Shown: positions 45,072 through 55,455 of the stretch, piece by piece
Layout: each line of letters starts with the position of its first letter
How positions within the stretch are numbered: position 1 is the first letter of the stretch
NCBI RefSeq assembly: GCF_024763615.1
Contig: NW_026604839.1
Coordinates: 1-64,000, forward strand
DNA from: Phlebotomus papatasi
Lineage: Eukaryota; Arthropoda; Insecta; Diptera; Psychodidae
Length of the DNA: 64,000 nucleotides
Direction: 5' to 3'
Program-made: the position numbers and the translations under genes
The notes under the pieces: generated by a model
What the model saw: the letters and a program-made list of their open reading frames with translations, nothing else
The model's database searches: none
Told to the model about the DNA's origin: nothing

Positions 45072-45100
45072 CTGATGAAGGCTTGGAGACCGAGCCGAAA
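45072..45100 (+). other. CTGATGA - 7-bp hairpin - GAAA motif 2
   Basis: CTGATGA (45072-45078), one A, then GGCTTGG-AGA-CCGAGCC (a 7-bp stem with a three-base loop, one G-U pair), then GAAA. This is close to the hammerhead ribozyme central core (CUGANGA, stem II, GAAA), apart from the additional A before the stem. I could not identify a stem III and cleavage triplet downstream. It may instead be a conserved tail hairpin of a retroelement. Confidence 0.4.
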
Positions 45101-48100
45101 GCTCTGATGATAGTTGATGTGTTTCCCTGAGTGATTATCTCTTCCCGACGACTTCCGGTTTTCCCTATTGTTGGTTAAAGTGTTATAGCTACTCTTCTCC
45201 CACAATTGCATCCGTGCTTGATGAAGTTTCTTGAACTTTGAGTAATTACTTCACACATTATCCTCCGTGTGATTTCGACTTTTTCTGGATTTTGATCATT
45301 CGGCATTTTGGCTGTTGTGCAAAACATATTAAAGACAGGAGGAAATAGATGATTTAGTTCTTGAAATATGGCTAAAAAAGATGTTTTTGAGGTATAAGGA
45401 AGGGCCTGGGCAAAGATCTCTTCAGCTTTACTTATGTTTCACTGACTGTATTAACGGACATTTCATCAATAAAACCCCAAAGACTCTCCATCCTTTCTTC
45501 TCAATATATTCGAAAACGGAAATATTGCAGTTAATTCTTGAGCAACAAATACATTATTCTCGAGTTCAGTTTTATTCTACTCGTTTGCACTACACAGTAA
45601 AAAATTTTTGATGATTTTCATTGTAAATTTTGCATTAAACGAGTAATTGTGTGTACTGGTACACATTCATGTTATTTCTACACATTTTGTCTGAAAACTG
45701 TGTAATGTTACACGAAATCTGTAACAAAATGTACACAGTTGTGTAATTAATATTATTTTTAGGGTGAAATAATATTTATTTTATTTAAAAATGAGTAGTG
45801 AATTGAAGTGGAGTATTAATCCAATTAACTGAGTATTTACAAATCACTAATTTAGTTCAGTACGAATTTATTACCATTTATTACATATATTTTTCAAAGC
45901 AAAAGTATTCATGCTCTGAGTTTTGGTGCAAAGGTCTTTTTTATTCCTGGTAATGTTCCTTGGTAATGTTTATGAATGTGCACTAATGAACAAGTTAAAC
46001 CGACGATAAATTTTCGAAAGTGGAAATGAAAAAGTTATAGTTTGCATAATCTAATAAATTTAATATTTGATAGCGTTCGTCACTTTTTTTATCCCTCTGA
46101 CTTTTTTGTGCTTGCCTGTTAAATTGTTTGGAAGTAGGGACGTCACAGTTTGTTAAAAGGGAGTAGAGGACTGAGAAGACTGGTCAAAGTGCAAGACAAA
46201 CTTTCTCGGCTTAACAATCAACTATTTTGCTGTCGAAGCCATCCTCCTGTTATTCCTCATCAAGTGTCGTCGTCCAGGGATTAGTGTTAGGACAGATGTT
46301 TGCTATAGATTATAGATTATTATATATTTTGCATTTTCTCTTTAAAATTGAAGTTTCATGTCAACTTTTGCGCTTCTTAGGAACCGATATTCAAGAAAAG
46401 GACAACCATGAGCCTTACATGACCCTCCTCCGATCGGTATCGCGTGATTTCATGCTGTATATCAATGAAAGCCCGTGGGGAGACCATTGTGGGGTGTTGA
46501 GAACTCTGCGAAATTGATGCTTTGACGACTTTAGCCTTATCACCAATCATTCGCCCACCCTCAGCCGTTAACCTCTGCTCCTTCGCTTCCTCCCTGTCTC
46601 TCACACTCTATCGCGTGCCACTTCAGGAAGCAATTCACTTAAATATCAGACACAGGAAAAAAAATTCAAGGATGAGGCACAGCTTCACCTTCGTCTTTTC
46701 TATATATTTTTTTTTATGGCCCAAGCAAAAATTTCCAGAGTTTCAAATTTTGAGAAAGTTCGCACTTTAGTCACACAAGGGACTCTTAGGAAATTTAAGC
46801 ATATATCCAACTAAATTACATTCAGTACCCGTATTTCTCTCCCCATATTATAAAACTAACTATATAAAAAAGGACTTTCTATACACCAAGGAACTTAAAT
46901 GTAATATTAATTTAAAATTCAGTATTTTCTTATTTGAAGTCCATTAACCCTATTTGAATTATACTGCAAAACTTTTAAAATATCTCTGTTCAGGTAGTTC
47001 CAATCTCTCACAACTCTGCATAATTCATTTTATGTAATGATTTTATCTGTTAATCATCATGATAACTTATAACTTTTGCTTAATTAAATTACTGGAAGAA
47101 TTCCTACAAAACCGAATGCCCGTTAAATTTATTTACATTATTTAGTTTAATGTAAATTCCTCTGCTGCAAATATTTTATGTGAATAATAAAATATTTTTG
47201 TTCATATACAAGCTGATCCATAGTTTTTTTTAAACCGTGAAAATATGTCCAATATTTTTATTAAACACTTTTGGGTAAATTTTTGTGATCAGCTTAGTGA
47301 TTAACGAAAAGTCACTAATTAGTTTTTTCTATTTCTTGTTCAATCTCCATAGAATTTTTAAAAAAAATTAAGAATAATGTGAACTCCTCCAAAACATATA
47401 TCTTACATTGATACAGATACATTTCAACTATCTAATTATTTTCTCAATTTTTTATACTAAAAGTTAATATGTTATCAAATTATTCGATTAAACGTCTTAT
47501 ACTGAAACTATACTGATATACTGATTGTAGTGATACTATTTTTAAACATTCCGAAGTGAAGTAAATTGTCATAATCTACGTTATAAATGATATTATCTAT
47601 CGAGTCACAATACAACAATAAATAAGAGAAAAATTTGCTACGTGTTTTTCCGACGTCCTTTCATATATACTTGAAGAAAACCTGTGTTTGAAAGCAAAGG
47701 TTGGAGGTAAAGTAATTGAGATTAGATACACATACATGTTGGGAAGAAGCCAAAAAGACGAAGAACGACAAAAAAGTTTGCTGATTGATGTGAGAGGCTC
47801 ACGACAAATAAACATTTTCACCGTATTTGTGGTAGTCGGCAAGAAAGCCAATTAATGAAAACCAAAAAAAAAGGTTTCTCTATCATACCAATGACATTCT
47901 TCCGATCCTTTCAACAAATATACAATTTTTCGTCAATGGGGGGTGAATCCAACCACCCACTGCTTTTTACGTAGCCTCTCACTCGCCCACAAATCCACAC
48001 GTGTGATTTACAATCGCAACAATAGGCTACGACGGAAAATCCTTGCCATAACATAGGCCCTCATTCCATCAGCCTAACTTTTCTTACATACGCCCTCGAC

Positions 48101-48605
48101 GAACCCAGACAAATAGCAGAATTTTCTATCAATCACCACCTAATTCCGGAGTTTTTTTTTCTGAAGTTCCTTGGCTTCAGTACACTTTGCGCCAGTCAAT
48201 TGATGCGGTGGAAATTCCTTTGAATATCGTGATATATGAAACCTTGAAAATCGCATCAATTTTCGAGGAAAACTCTTAGAAGTTAAAGGAGTTTAGTATG
48301 TCAATATATCACAATTGAAAATAAAATATTTTAAACTAAACATGTAAACTCAGTAAGATAAAGTGGAAGACTATAAAGTTCTTAAAGGCTTTAATATGAG
48401 AAAAGTAATGACTAGAATAAAAACAATAATTTAAAAGGAGGTGCCACAGCGTCCCAACTTTTCAGAATACACGAAATCGTAACTTACATGCTATATTATA
48501 AAACTATTTTTACATTTATTTATTATTATCATTTTTCAATATCATTAGGGGTTCAGCGTATCAGATATCGGACAGTGAAAAGCTTCGTACTACTAAGAAA
48601 TTATA
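45101..48605. other. Unassigned AT-rich DNA
   Basis: Short frames at 45381-45611, 46227-46517, 46377-46604, 46522-46770 and 47597-47851 overlap on both strands and show no domain. A CAGTAAAAAATTTT-type phrase with several TACACA/TGTGTA repeats (45590-45750) may be part of an uncharacterised repeat. No RNA gene was found. Confidence 0.4.
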
Positions 48606-48609
48606 GTAT
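48606..48609. other. Target-site duplication GTAT, left copy
   Basis: GTAT directly precedes the first base of the LTR and is repeated at 55447-55450. A 4-bp duplication is usual for gypsy-type integrases. Confidence 0.88.
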
Positions 48610-48679
48610 TGTTCCGGACTTGGCCAGGAAATGGATATGGCGGGAACTAATGAAAGATTAGGGTTTCCTTTAAGAACAC

Positions 48680-48685
48680 TTTATT
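48680..48685 (-). promoter_or_regulatory. AATAAA polyadenylation signal in the 3' LTR
   Basis: AATAAA on the minus strand lies about 70 bp before the LTR end. It would place the R/U5 border near 48655-48665 and give an unusually long R region. The same hexamer occurs at 54569-54574 in the 5' LTR. Confidence 0.6.
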
Positions 48686-49470
48686 GGCTTCACTCCTATC
48701 ACCAAGCTTATCACTGCTCTAATCACTCTCCTCCAACAGGAGCCTCTCGGTCCGAGGAGAGATTGATGGAGATCTCTCAGTGGTGCGGCTCGGGGTAGAA
48801 GGTGAATTCACCTTTTCCGAGCTCCCTGGGCGCGAAGGGTTTCCCACGCTAACCGTCCGGGACTGAGCGGTTGTACTGTCTCCCTCTTGGATTCGCACCC
48901 TCAAGGGTGGGTTTCCTTGCTGCCGCAACCGGCGCAACTGCACCTTTCGACCAGCGCGGCAACCACGTTTAGTTCGCCGCGGCCTAACGGGAGGGCTGCG
49001 TCCAGAAATGGCTACGCGCACCTCAGTTGGAGCGGGTCGATGGCGACGGCTGTCTGGTTGGAGGGTCGAATAGGCGGGCCGGAAGGGTAACTGGCTTCGC
49101 TGCAACGCCCTTCTCACCCTTTCACTATCAGCCGTGGCAGGCACTCGGCGCGGGGGTTGAGGAAACAGATCCCCTGCTGCTCGCACCACTACCGATCGGA
49201 TCTTTCGGCGCGGGGAATCTGGGTGGCGGCCGGGCACTGTAAGTAAATAGCCGTTATTTGGCGCCACAAGAGGATTCCTCTGGTGCTTACTTTTGAGAGA
49301 GCTCCGTGGAAGGCTTTTCAGAGGTTCTCGTTGCGCTATAAGCTGCAATTTCAAATCCAAATTGAATGACCGTTGCACAGGCTCAAATCCCTGACTAGAG
49401 TGCAGTACGTCAACTTATTACCCACAGGTCATTCACAATTGTTTGTGTAGTTCGCCTGACGTATACGGGA

Positions 49471-49480
49471 ATTTTAAATA
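49471..49480 (-). promoter_or_regulatory. TATA-like element in the 3' LTR (U3)
   Basis: TATTTAAAAT on the minus strand lies about 80 bp into the LTR. The equivalent in the 5' LTR (55360-55369) would drive the genomic RNA. A transcription start about 25-30 nt downstream is inferred. Confidence 0.5.
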
Positions 49481-49557
49481 CCCCTGAGGTACGATGATCA
49501 CCCGTTTAACCATCGTAGGACTCCCCAGGAGGGGTGCGGGTCATTTTCCCCGCAACA

Positions 49558-49570
49558 GGCTCCCCCGCTT
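49558..49570 (-). promoter_or_regulatory. Polypurine tract of the gypsy element
   Basis: AAGCGGGGGAGCC on the minus strand abuts the 3' LTR. It is the expected primer for plus-strand DNA synthesis. It overlaps the gag-pol stop codon (49569-49571). Confidence 0.75.
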
Positions 49571-52500
49571 AATCTTGGCCGTCTCGGCCAAGCAAAGGCC
49601 CTTTGTAGGGCGCTAAGCGGTTAACATGCACCACTCTAGGACGTCCCCGAGAATTCCTGGCAATGCGGTACACCACATCATTCAGCTTCGTTTGTATTTC
49701 ATACGGCCCTTCCCAATCACTCTGCAGTTTAGGAGACAATCCTTTTTTTCGCTGAGGGTTGTAGAGCCAAACGGCTGAGCCAATTTGAAAATTGAGCAAA
49801 TTTTGCCGTCTGTCATACCAGTCTTTAGCTGCAATACCGGCCACCAGAAGGCGCTTGCGAGCAACCTCATAAACGTCATTGAGTGCTTGCCGCAATTCGT
49901 CAACAAATTCCTCTGGATTGGTGCTATGTGGAGGTCTCCCACATCTCAAGTCCATGGGAAGCCTCAATTCCCTGCCAAAAAGCATCCTAGCAGGTGTATA
50001 TCCTGTAGACTCCTGCACAGCAGACCGGTACGCCAAGAGAAAGTGAGGAAGTAGCAGATCCCAATCTCCTTGAGATTTCTCTACGACTTTTGACAAGTAC
50101 TGGAGGAGCGTGCCATTGAGGCGCTCTACCATCCCATCCGACTGAGGGTGCAGAGGGGTGGTTCGGGTTTTCTCAGCTCCCAGTTCCTTCAGCATTTCTC
50201 GAAACACAGCGGAGTCATAGTTCCTCCCTTGGTCCGAATGGAATTCCCTGGGAACCCCGAAACGACTCACCACACAGTCCAGGAATGCTCTGCCAATGGT
50301 GGTAGTTGTCTGGTCAGGGATTGCCATTCCCTCTGGCCACTTTGTGAAGTAATCGACGAAGAGGACGATGTACTTGTTGCCCCTGGCTGTGATGGGTAGA
50401 GGCCCCAAAACATCAGAGGCCACACGCTCAAAAGGTTCCCCGGAAAGCTCCATTTGCAAAGGATGCTTAGTGCGCTTGGCTGGGCCTTTCTTAGCGGCAC
50501 AGGGGGCGCATTCCTGGCAAAACCTTTTTACAGCAGCCCTTCCTCCAGGCGCGTAAAACCTCTGCTTGAGACGTTCCAAGGTTTTTGTGACACCAAAATG
50601 TCCGCCCGCTTTCGTGGAGTGCAATTCCTCCAATATTTCCGGAAGAATTTCATCAGGAAGCACCCACAGCCCCCGTTTCTTCCCTGGAAACCCATCCTGC
50701 CACCAATAAGTGATAAGATCATCCTCCAGGGATAGAGACTCATAAAGTCCCCAATATTGTTTGAGACGGTGAGTCTGTAGAGCTACATTCTTCCATTCCG
50801 GTTTGGCGGCGCATTCTAACCACTTTCTAACCTCTCGCAGCTCTGTGTTTTGCTTTTGAGCTGTCAAAATCTTCGGCAGAAAATCAGTCTCGATCGTCGC
50901 TCCACGAGCTAATTCTTCAAAGCCCGTGGTCTCGTGAGTGTCCACCGACAGACAGTGTCCACAATCAGCCTCTTCACAGGGACGCCTAGACATTGCATCT
51001 GCATTTGCATGGCTTTTCCCTGCCCGATGCACCAGCTGGAAGTTATACTGTGCAAGTTTTTCCAGCCAACGAGCTATCTGCCCTTCAGGCGTCTTTAGGG
51101 ACAATAACCACCTCAGGGCCGCATGGTCACTGCGCACCTGAAATTGCCGACCGTACAGGTAATGGTGAAAGTGCTTTACAGACTCTACCACAGCCAACAA
51201 TTCACGGCGGGTCACGCAGTAATTTCTTTCTGCCTTTTTCAGGGCCCGGCTATAGTACGCGATGACTTTTTCCGCCCCATCCTGTTCCTGCTGTAGCACG
51301 GCCCCTACGCCTATACCACTGGCATCACAGTCCAGTACAAATGTACCCTCGTCTCGGGGATATGCCAGCACAGGGGCAGCCACCAGGGCGCCCTTGAGAC
51401 GTTCAAAACTGCTCCCACACATTTCCGTCCATTCAAAAACGGCATTCTTCTCGGTGAGGCGATGAAGAGGTCGAGCTATGTCGGCAAATGAGGGCACGAA
51501 TCGACGATAATAGGAGCATAAGCCCAGGAACTGGCGCACTTCTGTCTTAGACCTCGGTACGGGCCAGGCAGACACGGCCTCAATCTTCGATGGTGCAGCC
51601 TTTAGGCCCTCTCCACTGACTACATGCCCCAGGTATTCAACTTCACGACGGAATAGCCGGCACTTTTTGGGAGACGCTTTGAGGTTAGCGCTCCTCAGCC
51701 GCCCCAAAACAAGTGATAATCGCCTCAAACCTTCCTCAAAAGTGGAGCTGGGAATGATGATGTCGTCAAGGTATACCAGACACGTATCCCATTGTAATCC
51801 TGCCAAGGCAGAGGTCATCAGCCTCTCGAAGGTTGCCACCGCGTTGCACAGCCCAAACGACATCACTACCCACTGATACAGCCCTCGGCCGGTGCTGAAG
51901 GCAGTCTTTTCCTTGTCTCCTGGACGCATAGGACATTGCCAATACCCAGAGCACAAGTCCAGCACCGAAAACCACGAGGAGCCTCGGAGAGCATCCAGAG
52001 TGTCATCTATCCGAGGGAGAGGGAAGGAATCTTTTTTCGTCACGGAGTTCAGCCGACGATAGTCCACACAGAAGCGAGTAGAGCCATCCTTTTTCTTCAC
52101 TAGAACAACGGGAGAGGCCCATGGGCTTGTTGAAGGCTCAATCACACCCTGAGACAGCATCTCCTCCACCAATTGATCAGCAACTTCGGCTTTTGCCATG
52201 GGTAGGCGCCGTGGTGGTTGTTTAATAGGAGCATGATCTCCGGTGTTAATCTCGTGTTGGGCTAATTCGGTCTTGCCCAGATCCCAAGATCCTCGAGAAA
52301 AGACATCTGCAAACTCGATTAAGATAGCGCATAGTGCAGCTCTCTGCTCTTCAGTGAAGTTTCCTGCAGAATCATCAAACAATCCACGAAGATGCTCAGG
52401 TAATTCTTTCACCTGTGAATTCCTCAAGCAGGTAATTTCATCGATGACTTCTCCCTCCTCTAGGACTGCCACCAAAGCCCCCTCGGGCAGCAAGAGCTCC

Positions 52501-54467
52501 TTCTCTTGCACATTCATAATTCGGATGGGGACACAATTTTCACGAGTTGTCACTGCTGCACGTGCCACAATGACAGGCCAGCACTCGGCCTCTTCAGAAG
52601 GTGAAACCACACCCCCTTCCGTCATATAGCGTCCCGTACCAGGCACAACAACTTCCCCACGTGCAGGAATTCTGACTGGGATGCACGTCTTCAGCCGTAC
52701 CGGCCGCCCAGGCTCCCTCCAGATGCGACGCCCTTCCACGAAATCCTGAGTGCCTTGATTGAGAGACAATGTACCAGCCGTAATGTCCAACACGGCTCCA
52801 AACCGTCTCAGGAAATCCAATCCGAGTATAACATCATCGGAAACCCTGGCCACCTGAGTGGTGAGAACAATTGTGCGATCCCCCAGAGTCAATGAAACAT
52901 CCAATTCGCCCTGAATAGGGGCGCTATCGCCCGTGATGGTCACCAGATTCCAGCGGGTTCCCCGTAGTTCAGGCACCGGCCGCATGGCCTCCAAGATCCG
53001 AGGGTGAATAAAAGAAGAATTAGCGCCTGTGTCAACAACAATGTCACACTCCACCCCATTTACACTGCCCCTCACTACCATTCCTCGGCCAGTATGCGGC
53101 ATGGGAATTACCCCAGATTTGCGCAAGCGGATACCTCGACATTCGGGAGGGGGAAGGCTGCCAGAAGATGAAGAAGCAGGTGGCACATTCGTGTTGTTGT
53201 TGGAATTGTTACCCCCTGTCCCAGGGGGAGTAGAAGGGGAAGCACCTGAGGCCGAAGAAGCCTCCGTCCGATTAACTGGTGCTTGGGGGGTGTCTTTTCT
53301 TCTATTACCCCACCTCCTTTTTAGGTTAACGTTTGGAGTCCCCGGAGAGTTTGCAGGCTGTTCCTCATTTTCCTGCGTTGATGATGCTCTAGCCAAACTC
53401 CGGGAAGCTCGGTTAGCCTTTCTAGCAGCGTCGTACTTCATAGCAGCCAGGGCAGCGCTATTCATGTCCTGAGGATCGGTCAGACGCACAAGGTCTTGGA
53501 GATCCAGGTCAGCTAATTCGTCGATAAACTGCCGGACGGCAACCAAATCCATAACCTTAGCAGGGCATCCGTGGAAAGCAATCCGAGTGAGCCTTCGCAC
53601 ATCATGGGCATAGGCATTAATCTCCTCCTTGGGTTTTTGCTTTCGAGCCTTCAAGTCCACGTAAGCCAGGTCCTTGAGATGTTCCCTTCCAAACCTCTCC
53701 TTCAAAGCGCGAACAAGTACGGTGGGATTCGTTCTCTCCGTGGTCGGGACCTCAGAGAGTACAGACAGAGCTGCTCCCCTAAGGGAAGCCACTAACACTT
53801 CTCCTTGTTGATGAAGATCCCAGCCCTGGCTACGAGCCACGATCGAAAATTGTAATAGGTAATCCTCAAGGCAAGTTTTCCCATCGTAGACGTCCGCCTT
53901 AAGCTTTGGAGTAGTTCCCCTGGCGGTGACACCGGAAGCTCCCGCGGCTTCATGAGCATCTCTATGAGGTGCTGCTGGAGCGCCACTCGAGGAACTCAAG
54001 GGCTGCTCCCTTACGTGAACCGGAGTCACAGGTGTCGATCCACTATTATCCTCCAGCAAATCAATTAAAGAGATTGAGGGATCAAATTGGACTCGATTCC
54101 CCGTTCCCGGGTTAGCTCCATTTCCCTCGGTACTAATTTGAGACAGGTTGAGATTGCCAAGCATTTCCGCTATGCGCTCTTGGGTCCTCACATCTCGGGG
54201 CTGGCTGGTCGACTGCAGGACAGCTGGACCGTCAGGGGTCGGATCAATTATCTGAGCCCGACTAGGATCCATCGACCACATCTCCATCCGTGCTTTCAGC
54301 ACCGTGAGCTCGTGCTCCTGAGAACTCAAGGAGTTTTGAATACCTCTTAAATCCGTGGTGACCGTAGAAACTGACTCGGCCACAAGTTCCTCCAGAAAAT
54401 CCCTCTGGCGCCGTTCTCGTTCATCCAGAAGGCGCGATATCTCTTCCAGAGTAGCCATAATTTCCAT
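49569..54467 (-). CDS. Gag-Pol polyprotein of Ty3/gypsy retrotransposon (1632 aa)
   Basis: It encodes capsid and replication enzymes for reverse transcription and integration in the host cell. The start ATG is at 54465-54467, only 12 nt after the primer-binding site; a second in-frame ATG is at codon 4. Approximate residues: N-terminal acidic/coiled region 1-90; Gag capsid-like region 185-345 (DVYDGKTCLEDYLLQFSIVA); linker rich in S, P, G and N at 355-440; aspartic protease 455-570 with DTGA at 479-482 and VILGLDFL at 546-553. Reverse transcriptase spans 740-980 with FCVDYRRLNS and catalytic YLDD at 899-902. RNase H spans 1040-1165 with D1048 and RSDHAALRWL. Integrase has a zinc-binding H1283, H1290, C1320, C1323, catalytic D1352, D1412 and E1448 (DD35E), and a GPY/F-like module near 1586-1590. 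No CCHC zinc knuckle is visible in Gag, which is unusual but known in some lineages. Gag and Pol are in one frame, so no frameshift is needed. All catalytic residues are present and there is no stop. Confidence 0.97.
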   Translation of the reverse strand: MEIMATLEEISRLLDERERRQRDFLEELVAESVSTVTTDLRGIQNSLSSQEHELTVLKARMEMWSMDPSRAQIIDPTPDGPAVLQSTSQPRDVRTQERIAEMLGNLNLSQISTEGNGANPGTGNRVQFDPSISLIDLLEDNSGSTPVTPVHVREQPLSSSSGAPAAPHRDAHEAAGASGVTARGTTPKLKADVYDGKTCLEDYLLQFSIVARSQGWDLHQQGEVLVASLRGAALSVLSEVPTTERTNPTVLVRALKERFGREHLKDLAYVDLKARKQKPKEEINAYAHDVRRLTRIAFHGCPAKVMDLVAVRQFIDELADLDLQDLVRLTDPQDMNSAALAAMKYDAARKANRASRSLARASSTQENEEQPANSPGTPNVNLKRRWGNRRKDTPQAPVNRTEASSASGASPSTPPGTGGNNSNNNTNVPPASSSSGSLPPPECRGIRLRKSGVIPMPHTGRGMVVRGSVNGVECDIVVDTGANSSFIHPRILEAMRPVPELRGTRWNLVTITGDSAPIQGELDVSLTLGDRTIVLTTQVARVSDDVILGLDFLRRFGAVLDITAGTLSLNQGTQDFVEGRRIWREPGRPVRLKTCIPVRIPARGEVVVPGTGRYMTEGGVVSPSEEAECWPVIVARAAVTTRENCVPIRIMNVQEKELLLPEGALVAVLEEGEVIDEITCLRNSQVKELPEHLRGLFDDSAGNFTEEQRAALCAILIEFADVFSRGSWDLGKTELAQHEINTGDHAPIKQPPRRLPMAKAEVADQLVEEMLSQGVIEPSTSPWASPVVLVKKKDGSTRFCVDYRRLNSVTKKDSFPLPRIDDTLDALRGSSWFSVLDLCSGYWQCPMRPGDKEKTAFSTGRGLYQWVVMSFGLCNAVATFERLMTSALAGLQWDTCLVYLDDIIIPSSTFEEGLRRLSLVLGRLRSANLKASPKKCRLFRREVEYLGHVVSGEGLKAAPSKIEAVSAWPVPRSKTEVRQFLGLCSYYRRFVPSFADIARPLHRLTEKNAVFEWTEMCGSSFERLKGALVAAPVLAYPRDEGTFVLDCDASGIGVGAVLQQEQDGAEKVIAYYSRALKKAERNYCVTRRELLAVVESVKHFHHYLYGRQFQVRSDHAALRWLLSLKTPEGQIARWLEKLAQYNFQLVHRAGKSHANADAMSRRPCEEADCGHCLSVDTHETTGFEELARGATIETDFLPKILTAQKQNTELREVRKWLECAAKPEWKNVALQTHRLKQYWGLYESLSLEDDLITYWWQDGFPGKKRGLWVLPDEILPEILEELHSTKAGGHFGVTKTLERLKQRFYAPGGRAAVKRFCQECAPCAAKKGPAKRTKHPLQMELSGEPFERVASDVLGPLPITARGNKYIVLFVDYFTKWPEGMAIPDQTTTTIGRAFLDCVVSRFGVPREFHSDQGRNYDSAVFREMLKELGAEKTRTTPLHPQSDGMVERLNGTLLQYLSKVVEKSQGDWDLLLPHFLLAYRSAVQESTGYTPARMLFGRELRLPMDLRCGRPPHSTNPEEFVDELRQALNDVYEVARKRLLVAGIAAKDWYDRRQNLLNFQIGSAVWLYNPQRKKGLSPKLQSDWEGPYEIQTKLNDVVYRIARNSRGRPRVVHVNRLAPYKGPLLGRDGQD

Positions 54468-54478
54468 TGAGTGGCCTT

Positions 54479-54496
54479 ATCCCACTTCTGACACCA
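54479..54496 (-). promoter_or_regulatory. Primer-binding site, complementary to tRNA-Leu 3' end
   Basis: On the minus strand TGGTGTCAGAAGTGGGAT starts 2 nt after the 5' LTR. Its complement, ATCCCACTTCTGACACCA, matches the 3' end plus CCA of an insect leucine tRNA as I recall it, over 18 nt. Confidence 0.88.
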
Positions 54497-54498
54497 AT

Positions 54499-55446
54499 TG
54501 TTCCGGACTTGGCCAGGAAATGGATATGGCGGGAACTAATGAAAGATTAGGGTTTCCTTTAAGAACACTTTATTGGCTTCACTCCTATCACCAAGCTTAT
54601 CACTGCTCTAATCACTCTCCTCCAACAGGAGCCTCTCGGTCCGAGGAGAGATTGATGGAGATCTCTCAGTGGTGCGGCTCGGGGTAGAAGGTGAATTCAC
54701 CTTTTCCGAGCTCCCTGGGCGCGAAGGGTTTCCCACGCTAACCGTCCGGGACTGAGCGGTTGTACTGTCTCCCTCTTGGATTCGCACCCTCAAGGGTGGG
54801 TTTCCTTGCTGCCGCAACCGGCGCAACTGCACCTTTCGACCAGCGCGGCAACCACGTTTAGTTCGCCGCGGCCTAACGGGAGGGCTGCGTCCAGAAATGG
54901 CTACGCGCACCTCAGTTGGAGCGGGTCGATGGCGACGGCTGTCTGGTTGGAGGGTCGAATAGGCGGGCCGGAAGGGTAACTGGCTTCGCTGCAACGCCCT
55001 TCTCACCCTTTCACTATCAGCCGTGGCAGGCACTCGGCGCGGGGGTTGAGGAAACAGATCCCCTGCTGCTCGCACCACTACCGATCGGATCTTTCGGCGC
55101 GGGGAATCTGGGTGGCGGCCGGGCACTGTAAGTAAATAGCCGTTATTTGGCGCCACAAGAGGATTCCTCTGGTGCTTACTTTTGAGAGAGCTCCGTGGAA
55201 GGCTTTTCAGAGGTTCTCGTTGCGCTATAAGCTGCAATTTCAAATCCAAATTGAATGACCGTTGCACAGGCTCAAATCCCTGACTAGAGTGCAGTACGTC
55301 AACTTATTACCCACAGGTCATTCACAATTGTTTGTGTAGTTCGCCTGACGTATACGGGAATTTTAAATACCCCTGAGGTACGATGATCACCCGTTTAACC
55401 ATCGTAGGACTCCCCAGGAGGGGTGCGGGTCATTTTCCCCGCAACA
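54499..55446 (-). repeat. 5' LTR of the gypsy element
   Basis: The 948-bp copy is offset by exactly 5889 bp from the 3' LTR, with the same length and matching contents. It should contain the promoter (TATTTAAAAT at 55360-55369) and start of the genomic RNA. Its R region holds a 219-codon frame without ATG (55267-54608), ending about 140 nt before gag-pol. Confidence 0.96.
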
Positions 55447-55450
55447 GTAT
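55447..55450. other. Target-site duplication GTAT, right copy
   Basis: GTAT follows the last LTR base and equals 48606-48609. A MITE begins only 6 bp further on (55456). Confidence 0.88.
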
Positions 55451-55455
55451 TTTAG

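Larger units (their letters stand above)
48610..49557 (-). repeat. 3' LTR of the gypsy element
   Basis: The 948-bp repeat has plus-strand ends TGTTCCGGACTTGGCC and CATTTTCCCCGCAACA. Every line compared by eye matches the other LTR, as do the open frames that each contains. In element sense it begins TGTTGCGGGG. A 219-codon open frame runs along it on the minus strand (49378-48719) but has no ATG. Confidence 0.96.
48610..55446 (-). mobile_element. Intact Ty3/gypsy LTR retrotransposon (6837 bp)
   Basis: Two 948-bp direct repeats starting TG and ending CA bound an internal region with, in element order, a tRNA-Leu primer-binding site, a single gag-pol ORF and a polypurine tract. A 4-bp GTAT duplication flanks it. 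Gag-Pol order is protease, RT, RNase H, integrase, which places it in Metaviridae (Ty3/gypsy) rather than copia. There is no env-like third ORF: the gag-pol stop lies only 11 nt from the 3' LTR. GC content and codon use contrast strongly with the AT-rich flanks. Identical-looking LTRs and an unbroken ORF indicate recent insertion. The clade is uncertain; tRNA-Leu priming and absence of env would fit mdg3/micropia-like lineages. Confidence 0.96.

Noticed and set aside
45590..45780. MITE starting CACAGTAAAAAATTTTT
   Set aside because: One end looks TIR-like, but I found no inverted partner or flanking duplication.
49027..49242. Plus-strand ORFs in the LTRs (67 and 71 codons, repeated at 54776-55131)
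   Set aside because: Duplicated only because the LTR is duplicated; antisense to the LTR frame, with no domain.
52243..53472. Plus-strand ORFs of 128 and 147 codons inside the gypsy element
   Set aside because: Antisense shadows of the long gag-pol frame in GC-rich sequence.
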